A stretch of DNA of 6,896 bases from Clostridiales bacterium DTU092. Lineage in GTDB: Bacteria; Bacillota; Clostridia; Caldicoprobacterales; Caldicoprobacteraceae. This document shows positions 1-5,506 of this stretch, in pieces (position 1 is the stretch's first letter; each line of letters begins with the position of its first letter). The DNA lies in NCBI GenBank assembly GCA_001513505.1, contig LFTM01000029.1, positions 1-6,896 on the forward strand, given 5' to 3'. The notes beneath the pieces were generated by a model. The model was not told the DNA's origin. It saw nothing but the letters and a program-made list of their open reading frames with translations, and did no database searches. Position numbers and translations under genes: made by a program.

Positions 1-62
1 ACTGGCAGAGTGCCATCTTGACGTGGTGGAAGTTACAGGTTCAAGTCCTGTACGCCCCACCA
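1..62 (+). tRNA. tRNA-Val(GAC), 3' part (5' end outside the window)
   Basis: The cloverleaf can be read from within the D loop to the CCA end. The D-stem 3' strand is GAGT (8-11). The anticodon stem CCATC/GGTGG (13-17 and 25-29) encloses the loop TTGACGT, so the anticodon is GAC (20-22), which reads valine codons GUC and GUU. The variable loop is AAGTT (30-34). The T stem ACAGG/CCTGT (35-39 and 47-51) closes the loop TTCAAGT. The acceptor 3' strand is ACGCCCC (52-58), followed by discriminator A59 and an encoded CCA (60-62). The missing 5' acceptor strand should read GGGGCGT. The gene is probably the last of a tRNA transcript, since a terminator follows directly. Confidence 0.93.
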
Positions 63-70
63 AGTGTTTA

Positions 71-96
71 GGAGGTTTAAACCTCCTTTTTATTTT
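71..96 (+). terminator. Intrinsic terminator after tRNA-Val
   Basis: GGAGGT/ACCTCC form a perfect 6-bp stem around the tetraloop TTAA (71-86). It is followed at once by TTTTTATTTT (87-96). It lies 9 bases after the tRNA CCA and ends that transcript before the promoter of the next gene. Confidence 0.9.
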
Positions 97-148
97 CCTG
101 TCTGATGCAATTTTCGTTTGCAAGCTATTATATTTATCTTCAAACATA

Positions 149-157
149 TGTTATAAT
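149..157 (+). promoter_or_regulatory. Extended -10 promoter for the 220-666 gene
   Basis: The sequence TGTTATAAT contains a perfect TATAAT (152-157) preceded by the TG of an extended -10 element. No good -35 box is present at the usual spacing (129-134 reads TATATT), which is tolerated by extended -10 promoters. The start of transcription would be near 164, giving a 5' leader of about 55 bases. Confidence 0.65.
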
Positions 158-219
158 GTTATTAGAATAACTATCCAGGTTATTTGTGTACAGAATCCTT
201 TGCAGGAGGGGTCATATTT

Positions 220-666
220 ATGTACAATCAAGAGGATGTATATGGAGTACGAAAACAGTTAAATCGTATGATAACGATAGTTGCGGTTGTTTTTCTTGGC
301 TCCCTTATTATTTCAATTATCGTGGCCGGGACCGTCAATAACAGATTAGGCATGTATATTTTGATCTTTGGTATATGCCTTGATATTTTCGTGTGGGGGA
401 TGTTTGGCAGCCCGGTTCTGGCGTATTATAATTTTCTAAAGGATATTTTTACCGGAAGGATCAGGGAAGAATCGGGTGTGGTTAAAAGCGTTAATACAAA
501 ACCGGTTTATAAGGATAACAGACTCTATTATTATGAGGTATTGATTGATGACGGAGAGACTGAACGGATGCTGCTGATAGATGCAAATAAGCCGTTGCCC
601 GCCTTTGATATTGGGAAACGATATGAATTTGAAGTATACCAGAACTATGTAGTAAATATATTGTAG
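220..666 (+). CDS. Small two-helix membrane protein, function unknown
   Basis: This 148-residue protein is not one I recognise by name. The ATG at 220 is chosen over an in-frame TTG at 184 because AGGAGGGG (204-211) sits 8 bases upstream of it. Two hydrophobic helices are visible, about residues 17-38 and 43-66, joined by a very short turn (NNRLG). With the arginine- and lysine-containing N-terminus inside, both ends should be cytoplasmic. The C-terminal part (about 72-148) is soluble and looks rich in beta strands. It contains GVVKSVN, RLYYYEVLID, ERMLLIDANKPLPAF and YEFEVYQNYVV, a pattern like a small five-stranded barrel, but this fold is only inferred. The gene has its own extended -10 promoter and faces the lipoprotein gene across 15 bases, so the two transcripts probably run into each other. 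Confidence 0.8.
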   Translation: MYNQEDVYGVRKQLNRMITIVAVVFLGSLIISIIVAGTVNNRLGMYILIFGICLDIFVWGMFGSPVLAYYNFLKDIFTGRIREESGVVKSVNTKPVYKDNRLYYYEVLIDDGETERMLLIDANKPLPAFDIGKRYEFEVYQNYVVNIL

Positions 667-681
667 CGGCATTTAAAATGA

Positions 682-1131
682 TTAATCTTCCGAAATTGTC
701 TGATAGGTATATCCGAGGGTTTTGCCGTCTTGGTCCAGGTATACCGAAAAACATTTGTTATATTCATGGTTTGATGGTTTTTTTGGAGGGTATAGCACTA
801 TGCGCATATAGTCCCCTTTATGTATTACGGCTTTACCGCTTACATCATAGAATATAAGTTCTACTTTTTCACTGTGGTGTACAGATATTTCTGTTTCATC
901 AAAAGCTACCTTTTCACCACGTTTTTTCAGGTGATCGGTAGCTCTTTTAATTATTTCAAGATCCGTCATAAACAGGATGGTAGAGTGTCCTTCCCGCACT
1001 TCTGATGTTTCATCTGTATCTTTGGGCTCGGAAGAGATATTACCGCTTGAAACATAATGAGAACTGCAGCCAGCTAAAAGGAGAAAGATAAAGCAAAGCG
1101 CAACAAACGGTTTGCATCGGAGCATGGCCAT
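682..1131 (-). CDS. Small secreted lipoprotein, function unknown
   Basis: This 149-residue protein carries a type II signal peptide: a short basic start, a hydrophobic core (residues 9-20) and the lipobox LAGC with Cys22 as the lipidated residue. The mature part of about 128 residues should sit on the outer face of the membrane. It begins with a polar Ser/Glu/Asp-rich linker (23-48) and then a mixed alpha/beta domain (about 50-149) that includes an amphipathic helix (LEIIKRATDHLKKRGEK). I recognise no family. The first ATG (1129-1131) is preferred because AAAGGG (1142-1147) lies about 10 bases upstream of it; Met3 is the alternative. It lies 131 bases downstream of azlD on the same strand. 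No clear promoter of its own is visible, so read-through from azlCD is possible. Confidence 0.8.
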   Translation of the reverse strand: MAMLRCKPFVALCFIFLLLAGCSSHYVSSGNISSEPKDTDETSEVREGHSTILFMTDLEIIKRATDHLKKRGEKVAFDETEISVHHSEKVELIFYDVSGKAVIHKGDYMRIVLYPPKKPSNHEYNKCFSVYLDQDGKTLGYTYQTISED

Positions 1132-1217
1132 ATACCTAACACCCTTTGCACGACATATTTTACTGTAATCATATGCTGAGCAGCTCCAAAAAAGAAGTTT
1201 TTATGGCTGGGAATTCA

Positions 1218-1226
1218 TGATATAAT
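1218..1226 (+). promoter_or_regulatory. Possible plus-strand extended -10 box, antisense to the lipoprotein-azlD gap
   Basis: TGATATAAT is a perfect extended -10 match (TATAAT at 1221-1226). It points rightward into the 3' end of azlD, which lies on the opposite strand. The -35 position (1198-1203, TTTTTA) is poor. There is no plus-strand gene downstream, so this would make an antisense RNA or be a chance match in AT-rich DNA. Confidence 0.25.
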
Positions 1227-1262
1227 AATAACCAAATAACAGGCATGTTCCATAAGTTGTGG

Positions 1263-1583
1263 TTATCTAAGAGCTTGTAGCATAAACATTGCAAGTATTC
1301 CCACAACTATGGTAAGAAATATGTTCCTGGTCTTAGCTGCTACCCCAAAGCATAGGACCGATGCAATAAGGGTGTTATTATCAAGTGAAATTGCCAACCG
1401 GTTGCCGGACATGAGTACAGCGGGAGCAAGAAGTGCCGACAACACAGCAATAGGAATAAATTGAAGCCATCTCCGAAAGAGAGGAGGCAGTTCGAATTTT
1501 GATAATACTACCAGAGGCAGCATTCTTGGCAGGTAAGTAACCATACTCATTCCTATGATGATAAGTATAATTTTTTGTTCCAT
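1263..1583 (-). CDS. azlD: AzlD family branched-chain amino acid exporter, small subunit
   Basis: This 106-residue membrane protein is the small partner of AzlC. In the known family (Bacillus subtilis AzlCD, Corynebacterium BrnFE) the two proteins together export leucine, isoleucine, valine and analogues such as azaleucine. Family traits visible here are TYLPRMLP (residues 16-23), ELPPLFRRWL (31-40) and the IPIAVLSALLAP segment (43-54). There are about three or four hydrophobic segments (4-20, 41-59, 69-82, 87-104). The length is normal for the family. Its ATG lies inside the end of azlC, with a 31-base overlap, and GGAGTGAG (1593-1600) about 9 bases upstream can serve as a ribosome site. The overlap suggests translational coupling and equal production of the two subunits. 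Confidence 0.92.
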   Translation of the reverse strand: MEQKIILIIIGMSMVTYLPRMLPLVVLSKFELPPLFRRWLQFIPIAVLSALLAPAVLMSGNRLAISLDNNTLIASVLCFGVAAKTRNIFLTIVVGILAMFMLQALR

Positions 1584-2248
1584 AGACTAACACTCACTCC
1601 AATAGTTGCAGCCAGCGTTGTGGCTATAATTACATTCCAACCGTTTCCCAGCACCATAGTCAGAAGTATTGATAATATGGCTGAACATATGGCTACGAGT
1701 ATATCTGTTTTATCTTTTATATGCATACATAACAGAGATATAAACATTGCCGAAAGAGCAAAATCTATGCCCCATCGGGTAGGATCGGATATCAGGTTGC
1801 CCAGTATTCCGCCTGCAACCGTGCTTAATACCCAGGCTGCATGGGAAACGGAATGCAGTCCAATTAAGAAGGATGCCGAAGGTTTGTGATTTTTACAGTA
1901 AGTTATGTCTACTGCATAGGTTTCATCAGTAAGTCCAAAGGACAAAACGGCCTGAAGGGATGAGGGTATGTGCTTCAGATAGGTTGAAAGGGAGGCGCTC
2001 ATAAGCATATGGCGCATGTTTATTAAAAAAGTAGTCAGTATTATGGAAGCAGGGTTTACACTTGATGCTATCATAGCCGAAGCAATAAACTGGGATGCGC
2101 CTGCATACACTATAAATGACATTAAAAAGATCTCAAAGGTTGACAGAGCCTGCTGATTGGCCAGTATTCCAAAGGCCAGGCCAATAGGAGTATAGCCCAG
2201 AACTACCGGAATGGCCTTTTTTATACCGGTTATGAAGTCACGGTTCAT
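1553..2248 (-). CDS. azlC: AzlC family branched-chain amino acid exporter, large subunit
   Basis: This 231-residue polytopic membrane protein is the main subunit of the AzlCD exporter. Conserved family blocks are GYTPIGLAFGILA (residues 18-30), FIVYAGASQF (45-54), INMRHMLMSASL (76-87) and SFGLTDETYAV (103-113). Several hydrophobic segments follow, to about residue 222. The reading frame stays open upstream to 2476, but ATG 2246-2248 is chosen. AAGGGGAGGG (2255-2264) lies 6 bases ahead of it, the family normally starts here, and the upstream extension crosses the promoter and a repeat element. The gene is first in an azlC-azlD operon. The Lrp-like regulator AzlB found next to these genes in B. 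subtilis is not in the window. The actual substrate has not been shown for this copy. Confidence 0.93.
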   Translation of the reverse strand: MNRDFITGIKKAIPVVLGYTPIGLAFGILANQQALSTFEIFLMSFIVYAGASQFIASAMIASSVNPASIILTTFLINMRHMLMSASLSTYLKHIPSSLQAVLSFGLTDETYAVDITYCKNHKPSASFLIGLHSVSHAAWVLSTVAGGILGNLISDPTRWGIDFALSAMFISLLCMHIKDKTDILVAICSAILSILLTMVLGNGWNVIIATTLAATIGVSVSLWNKKLYLSS

Positions 2249-2276
2249 TAGATACCCTCCCCTTTTAAAACAGCAT

Positions 2277-2294
2277 GTACCTACTATAAGGTAC
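2277..2294. promoter_or_regulatory. Inverted repeat in the azlC leader, possible operator or leader hairpin
   Basis: GTACCT and AGGTAC form a perfect 6-bp inverted repeat around ACTATA. It lies between the inferred azlC transcription start (near 2300) and its ribosome site, a place where a repressor or an RNA hairpin could act. The related flanks CAGCATGTAC and CAGCATAC add a partial direct repeat. No T-box or other known riboswitch is recognisable in this short leader. Confidence 0.35.
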
Positions 2295-2306
2295 TTACAG
2301 CATACC

Positions 2307-2335
2307 ATTTTATATGAAACTTGCAAAGGGATCAA
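2307..2335 (-). promoter_or_regulatory. Putative sigma-A promoter of azlCD
   Basis: Read on the minus strand, TTGATC (2330-2335) is a 4 of 6 match to the -35 box. TAAAAT (2307-2312) is a 5 of 6 match to the -10 box. They are separated by exactly 17 bases. The transcription start would be near 2300, about 50 bases before the azlC ATG. Confidence 0.6.
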
Positions 2336-2381
2336 TAGGCGGACATCTATTGCGGCACATAGTACACGATTTAGGAATATA

Positions 2382-2552
2382 GTATGCAGAATACTATTCC
2401 AATCACTGGAGTTCAAGGCTAAGAACCTGTAGAACTCGCTCCAGGCCTCCACCAAAACTCGCTTACGCTCAGACATTGGTTCCGGCTGTCTTCCGCTTCG
2501 TTAACAGGTTCTAAGCCTTTTCACAAGGTGATTTCCATAGTATTCTGCATAC
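2382..2552. repeat. Long imperfect inverted repeat with a second inverted-repeat element inside it
   Basis: The outer arms GTATGCAGAATACTAT (2382-2397) and their exact complement (2537-2552) pair over 16 bp. A 3-by-3 mismatch (TCC opposite TCC) follows, then 6 more pairs (2401-2406 with 2528-2533). Inside lies a second pair of arms, 2415-2430 with 2504-2519, 16 bases with one mismatch; they contain AGAACCTGT and ACAGGTTCT. These enclose a 73-base core that looks GC-richer than its surroundings and carries AACTCGCT twice (2433-2440 and 2456-2463). The core resembles short intergenic repeats I associate with clostridial genomes, but I cannot confirm that without a search. There is no transposase. 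It could be a miniature non-autonomous element. Confidence 0.7.
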
Positions 2553-2566
2553 AATGCTCCTTTATA

Positions 2567-2618
2567 GAAGAATATAATTGCAACCACTGGAGCTCCAGTG
2601 GTTTCCATTATATTCTTC
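2567..2618. repeat. 52-bp near-perfect palindrome, sister copy of the outer repeat
   Basis: Arms of 26 bases meet with no spacer at a central GGAGCTCC. Twelve pairs (GAAGAATATAAT, 2567-2578, with 2607-2618) and eleven pairs (2582-2592 with 2593-2603) are perfect. They are separated by one 3-base mismatch (TGC opposite TCC), at the same place as in the outer repeat at 2382-2552. The left arm agrees with the left arm of that repeat at 18 of 22 aligned bases, so the two are related. No T-run follows, so it is not a standard terminator. It ends 9 bases before the -35 box of the GH9 promoter. Confidence 0.75.
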
Positions 2619-2627
2619 ATACTAAGA

Positions 2628-2658
2628 TTGACCCATGTTTCTATTGTATGTGTATAAT
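2628..2658 (+). promoter_or_regulatory. Putative sigma-A promoter of the GH9 gene
   Basis: TTGACC (2628-2633) matches the -35 box at 5 of 6 positions and TATAAT (2653-2658) is a perfect -10 box. The 19-base spacer is longer than the ideal 17. Transcription would begin near 2665, about 45 bases before the GH9 start codon. Confidence 0.6.
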
Positions 2659-2661
2659 ATA

Positions 2662-2680
2662 TGTGGAATATTTCTCCACA
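2662..2680. promoter_or_regulatory. Inverted repeat at the GH9 transcription start, possible operator
   Basis: TGTGGA and TCCACA form a perfect 6-bp inverted repeat around the 7-base spacer ATATTTC. It lies directly on the inferred +1 of the GH9 transcript. It could bind a dimeric repressor, or fold as a hairpin at the 5' end of the mRNA. No named regulator is recognised. Confidence 0.4.
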
Positions 2681-2709
2681 GTTTAATATTTATAAATTAG
2701 GGGGAAGGT

Positions 2710-4503
2710 ATGAATAAAAGATCCTTTGTTCTATTTATTGCTATGATTATATTAGCCGTTTTTTTGTTAACTGCTTGCGGCAGCGGGGAAGAAGAAATTC
2801 CTCAGCAAATTAATAATGGTATGACCGAAGACAGTGAGGATGACGGTTTTGAATCGGATAGTGAAAATGAAACCGGCGATGGAAAGGATGAATATATGAT
2901 ACTGGTAAATCAGGTTGGTTACGGTGTTAACGATCCGAAAATGGTTATTTTTACGGGAAAGGCCGACAGCTTTGATGTTATAGATAAGGCCAGTGGCAAA
3001 ACTGTCTTTACCGGAAAAGCTACTGACGTTCAAAAGGATATGGCATCCGGTGATGAGGTTTGTTACGGCGATTTTTCGGATCTTCGTGAGCACGGTACAT
3101 ATTATATATCGGTTAACGGGAAGGTTAATTCGCCGGAGTTTACCATAAGCGAAAGACCATATCAGGATATAAAGAATGCACTGTTAAAAGCATTTTACTA
3201 TCAGCGTTGTGGTATACGGCTGGAAGAAAAATATGCTGATGCATGGAGTCATGATGAATGCCATACTAATGATGGATATTTGTTTGACGATCGGGATCAG
3301 TATATTGATGCTACGGGAGGGTGGCACGACGCCGGTGATTACGGCAAGTATATTGTGCCGGCTGCAAAAGCGGTTGCCGATCTTATGCTGGCATATGAGC
3401 ATTTTCCGGAAACATTTGAGGAACAGATAAATATACCGGAAAGCGGCAACGGTGTGCCTGATATACTGAATGAAGTAAGGTACGAACTGGAATGGATGCT
3501 TAAAATGCAGGAACCAAAAAGTTTTGGAGTCTACCATAAAATAGCTACATTAAATTTTCCCGGCTTTATAATGCCGGAAACCGATACAGGCAATAGATAC
3601 ATAAACCATATATCGGCAACTGCAACGGCTGATTTTGCTGCTGCCATGGCTATGGGGTACAGGGTTTATAAATCCGTGGATGGGGAGTTTGCAGCCAGAA
3701 TGCTGGAAAGCGCGGAAAAGGCATGGGAATGGCTTGAAGATAATCCCGTTACACCAGGGTTTACCAACCCGATGGGAGTTAATTCAGGAGAATACGGTGA
3801 CTCCAATGACGGGGATGAGAGATTCTGGGCAGCTGTAGAGCTTTACCGTGCTACGGGTAAACAGAAATACCATGATTATATTAAAAAAGCAAATGATGAT
3901 ACTTCATTTTCCAAAACCGGTTTTGGCTGGGCTAATGTTGGTGGCTATGGTACTATTTCTTATCTTATGATTGAGAAAGACAAAACCGACCAAAACGTTT
4001 ATGAGCGGTTAAAGTCTCTGTTTTTGGAAGAAGCTGACAGGTTGGTGAATATATCTGCGAAAGAAGGTTATAAGGTAGCATTAGGTCCTGATGAATATTA
4101 CTGGGGCAGTAACGGTGAAGTAATGAACAGGGCGATGCATCTTATATTAGCAAATATAATAAATGCCAACGATACATATATAAATACAGCCCGGCATCAG
4201 TTTAATTATATACTGGGGTGCAATGCGCTGAACCAGTGTTATGTTACGGGGTTCGGTGCAAACCCGGTAAAGTATCCCCATCACAGGCCATCGGGAGCCG
4301 ATAAAGTAAAGGATCCGGTACCCGGTCTGCTGTCAGGAGGACCTAACAGCAGAAGACAGGATCCTGCGGCAGAGGGCAGAATACCGAAAGATACACCGCC
4401 TGCAAAAGCTTTTATTGATGATGTTTCAAGCTATTCAACCAACGAAATCGCTATATACTGGAATTCACCTGCTGTATTCGTGGCTGCTTATTTTGACAGA
4501 TAG
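2710..4503 (+). CDS. Lipid-anchored family 9 glycoside hydrolase (CelD_N plus GH9)
   Basis: This 597-residue enzyme should hydrolyse beta-1,4-glucosidic bonds by the inverting GH9 mechanism, outside the cell. The N-terminus is a lipoprotein signal with LLTAC, giving Cys23 as lipid anchor. An acidic linker (24-61; 15 of 38 residues Asp or Glu) leads to an Ig-like CelD_N domain (about 62-147, opening with ILVNQVGYG) and the GH9 barrel (about 150-597). Key residues are the DAGD motif with Asp207 and Asp210 (general base region), the first GH9 signature ending PHHR (523-526), and the second signature FIDDVSSYSTNEIAIYWNS with Glu579 as proton donor. Both signatures match fully. No dockerin or carbohydrate-binding module is present, so it is membrane-tethered rather than cellulosomal. 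AGGGG (2700-2704) supports the start. Some GH9 enzymes act on cellodextrins or chitosan oligomers, so the substrate is open. Confidence 0.93.
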   Translation: MNKRSFVLFIAMIILAVFLLTACGSGEEEIPQQINNGMTEDSEDDGFESDSENETGDGKDEYMILVNQVGYGVNDPKMVIFTGKADSFDVIDKASGKTVFTGKATDVQKDMASGDEVCYGDFSDLREHGTYYISVNGKVNSPEFTISERPYQDIKNALLKAFYYQRCGIRLEEKYADAWSHDECHTNDGYLFDDRDQYIDATGGWHDAGDYGKYIVPAAKAVADLMLAYEHFPETFEEQINIPESGNGVPDILNEVRYELEWMLKMQEPKSFGVYHKIATLNFPGFIMPETDTGNRYINHISATATADFAAAMAMGYRVYKSVDGEFAARMLESAEKAWEWLEDNPVTPGFTNPMGVNSGEYGDSNDGDERFWAAVELYRATGKQKYHDYIKKANDDTSFSKTGFGWANVGGYGTISYLMIEKDKTDQNVYERLKSLFLEEADRLVNISAKEGYKVALGPDEYYWGSNGEVMNRAMHLILANIINANDTYINTARHQFNYILGCNALNQCYVTGFGANPVKYPHHRPSGADKVKDPVPGLLSGGPNSRRQDPAAEGRIPKDTPPAKAFIDDVSSYSTNEIAIYWNSPAVFVAAYFDR

Positions 4504-4566
4504 GAGCGGCTGCTTTGTATATTGCATAGGATTTGACAAGATTGACAATTTGAGGAAGGTATAGCT

Positions 4567-5418
4567 ATGAAGGCGATACAGACACTTGTTACCGCAGTAC
4601 TGATTGTTGTTATAGCAATTAATCTGACAGCTATCGGACTTGTTTTAGCAATAAATACAACTTTAATGCGCCTGGAATTTTATGACAGTATATTTCTTAA
4701 AAGCCATTTTTATGGTCAGATAAGGCAATGGCTTTTCAGCAGGGTTAGTACGGAACTGCCTAATGGTCGGGAAGCTATTCCTTATCTGGAAGAGGTGCTG
4801 ACTGAAACCTGGCTGAGGCAGGAGATGCTTTCCCTGGGCAGACAGTTGTTTATGTTTCTAAGGGCTGAAACCGGGCAGCTGCCCATAGTACCGATCTACA
4901 AAATGTTTGATGAACTTAATGAATATATGAGGGAAGTGCCTCCTGAGCAAAGGGAAAAGCTGATTAACTACTGGTTCGGGGCTGTACCGGAGAAGGTAAG
5001 GTTTCAGGATATTGGTTCGGTCGAGATTTTCTGGTCTGTTCGTAAACTGGCTAATACATTTCAGAGAGGTGTATGGATAATTGTTGGTACACTGGTTATA
5101 TTAGCCGGTATTTTTGTTTTAATTTTACGTGGCTGGAGAAATGTATTGGTCTGGCTGGGAGCTTCACTGGCAGCAGCCGGAGGAATTATAATCGAGATAG
5201 GTCTTTTTTTAAACTGGGCTGTCATGAACAGCGGTACAATGCAGGCGTGGACCACGAGAATGGTAAAACAGATGTTTCCTCAACATGCTATTGAATTATT
5301 GATCAAAGTCTTGTTGGACGGTTTTTTGAACAGAAGCTACCTGATAGCCTTTCTGTTTGTGGTATCAGGAGGGCTTATGATACATTTCTGTTGTTCGGAG
5401 AAAAAATCTTTGGAGTAA
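4567..5418 (+). CDS. Four-helix membrane protein with extracytoplasmic domain, function unknown
   Basis: I do not recognise the family of this 283-residue protein. One helix lies at the N-terminus (about 6-30) and three in the second half (about 169-188, 193-218 and 258-276). An outside domain of about 135 residues (31-165) includes a helical, Arg/Glu-rich stretch and LPIVPIYKMFDELNEYM. The loop RGWRN between helices 2 and 3 and the tail SEKKSLE are basic or charged, which fits both ends being cytoplasmic. A second outside loop (about 219-256) contains NSGTMQAWTTRMVKQMF. GAGGAAGG (4552-4559) lies 7 bases before the ATG. The gap after the GH9 gene is 63 bases with no terminator or convincing promoter, so the two genes are probably one transcript. 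That makes a role at the cell surface alongside the GH9 lipoprotein plausible but unproven. Confidence 0.85.
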   Translation: MKAIQTLVTAVLIVVIAINLTAIGLVLAINTTLMRLEFYDSIFLKSHFYGQIRQWLFSRVSTELPNGREAIPYLEEVLTETWLRQEMLSLGRQLFMFLRAETGQLPIVPIYKMFDELNEYMREVPPEQREKLINYWFGAVPEKVRFQDIGSVEIFWSVRKLANTFQRGVWIIVGTLVILAGIFVLILRGWRNVLVWLGASLAAAGGIIIEIGLFLNWAVMNSGTMQAWTTRMVKQMFPQHAIELLIKVLLDGFLNRSYLIAFLFVVSGGLMIHFCCSEKKSLE

Positions 5419-5463
5419 GAAAGAGGATTTATCTAAAAGATATAGAATATTAATATATAGCTT

Positions 5464-5478
5464 ATGCAAACGATTGCA
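5464..5478. promoter_or_regulatory. cre-like or LacI-family operator upstream of the ene-reductase gene
   Basis: ATGCAAACGATTGCA matches the CcpA cre consensus WTGNAANCGNWNNCW at every fixed position. It is also a pseudo-palindrome with the central CG typical of LacI-family operators. It lies 28 bases before the start codon, just downstream of an AT-rich stretch (5441-5460) with weak -10-like sequences such as TAGAAT (5443-5448). A repressor bound here would block transcription into the gene. Whether CcpA itself or another LacI-family protein binds cannot be told. Confidence 0.5.
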
Positions 5479-5506
5479 CAGATTCTGGTGAAATGGAGGA
5501 AGTATT

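Noticed and set aside
184..219. TTG start at 184 giving 12 more residues for the first membrane protein
   Set aside because: There is no ribosome site before it, while AGGAGGGG is well placed for the ATG at 220 and lies within the supposed extension.
1229..1265. TAACCA/TGGTTA stem enclosing AACA/TGTT at the end of azlD, as a terminator
   Set aside because: The stem is short and AT-rich, with large unpaired gaps and no T-run after it on the minus strand. It does not meet the usual pattern of an intrinsic terminator.
2249..2320. T-box or other amino acid riboswitch ahead of azlC
   Set aside because: The leader from the inferred start is only about 50 bases, with no T-box sequence, specifier loop or terminator/antiterminator pair.
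2249..2476. Open frame continuing azlC upstream by 76 residues to an ATG at 2476
   Set aside because: It reads through the inferred azlC promoter, the leader and part of the repeat insert. A strong ribosome site lies at 2255-2264 and the family N-terminus begins at the internal Met, so the extension is not part of AzlC.
2567..2618. Near-perfect palindrome as an intrinsic terminator for either strand
   Set aside because: No run of T follows on either strand, and it lies between two divergent promoters where no transcript needs to end. Repeat origin fits better.
4533..4547. Two TTGACA hexamers nine bases apart between the GH9 and membrane-protein genes
   Set aside because: No -10 box lies at a usable spacing after either copy: the expected places fall in the ribosome site or the start codon. 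I treat them as a chance short repeat.
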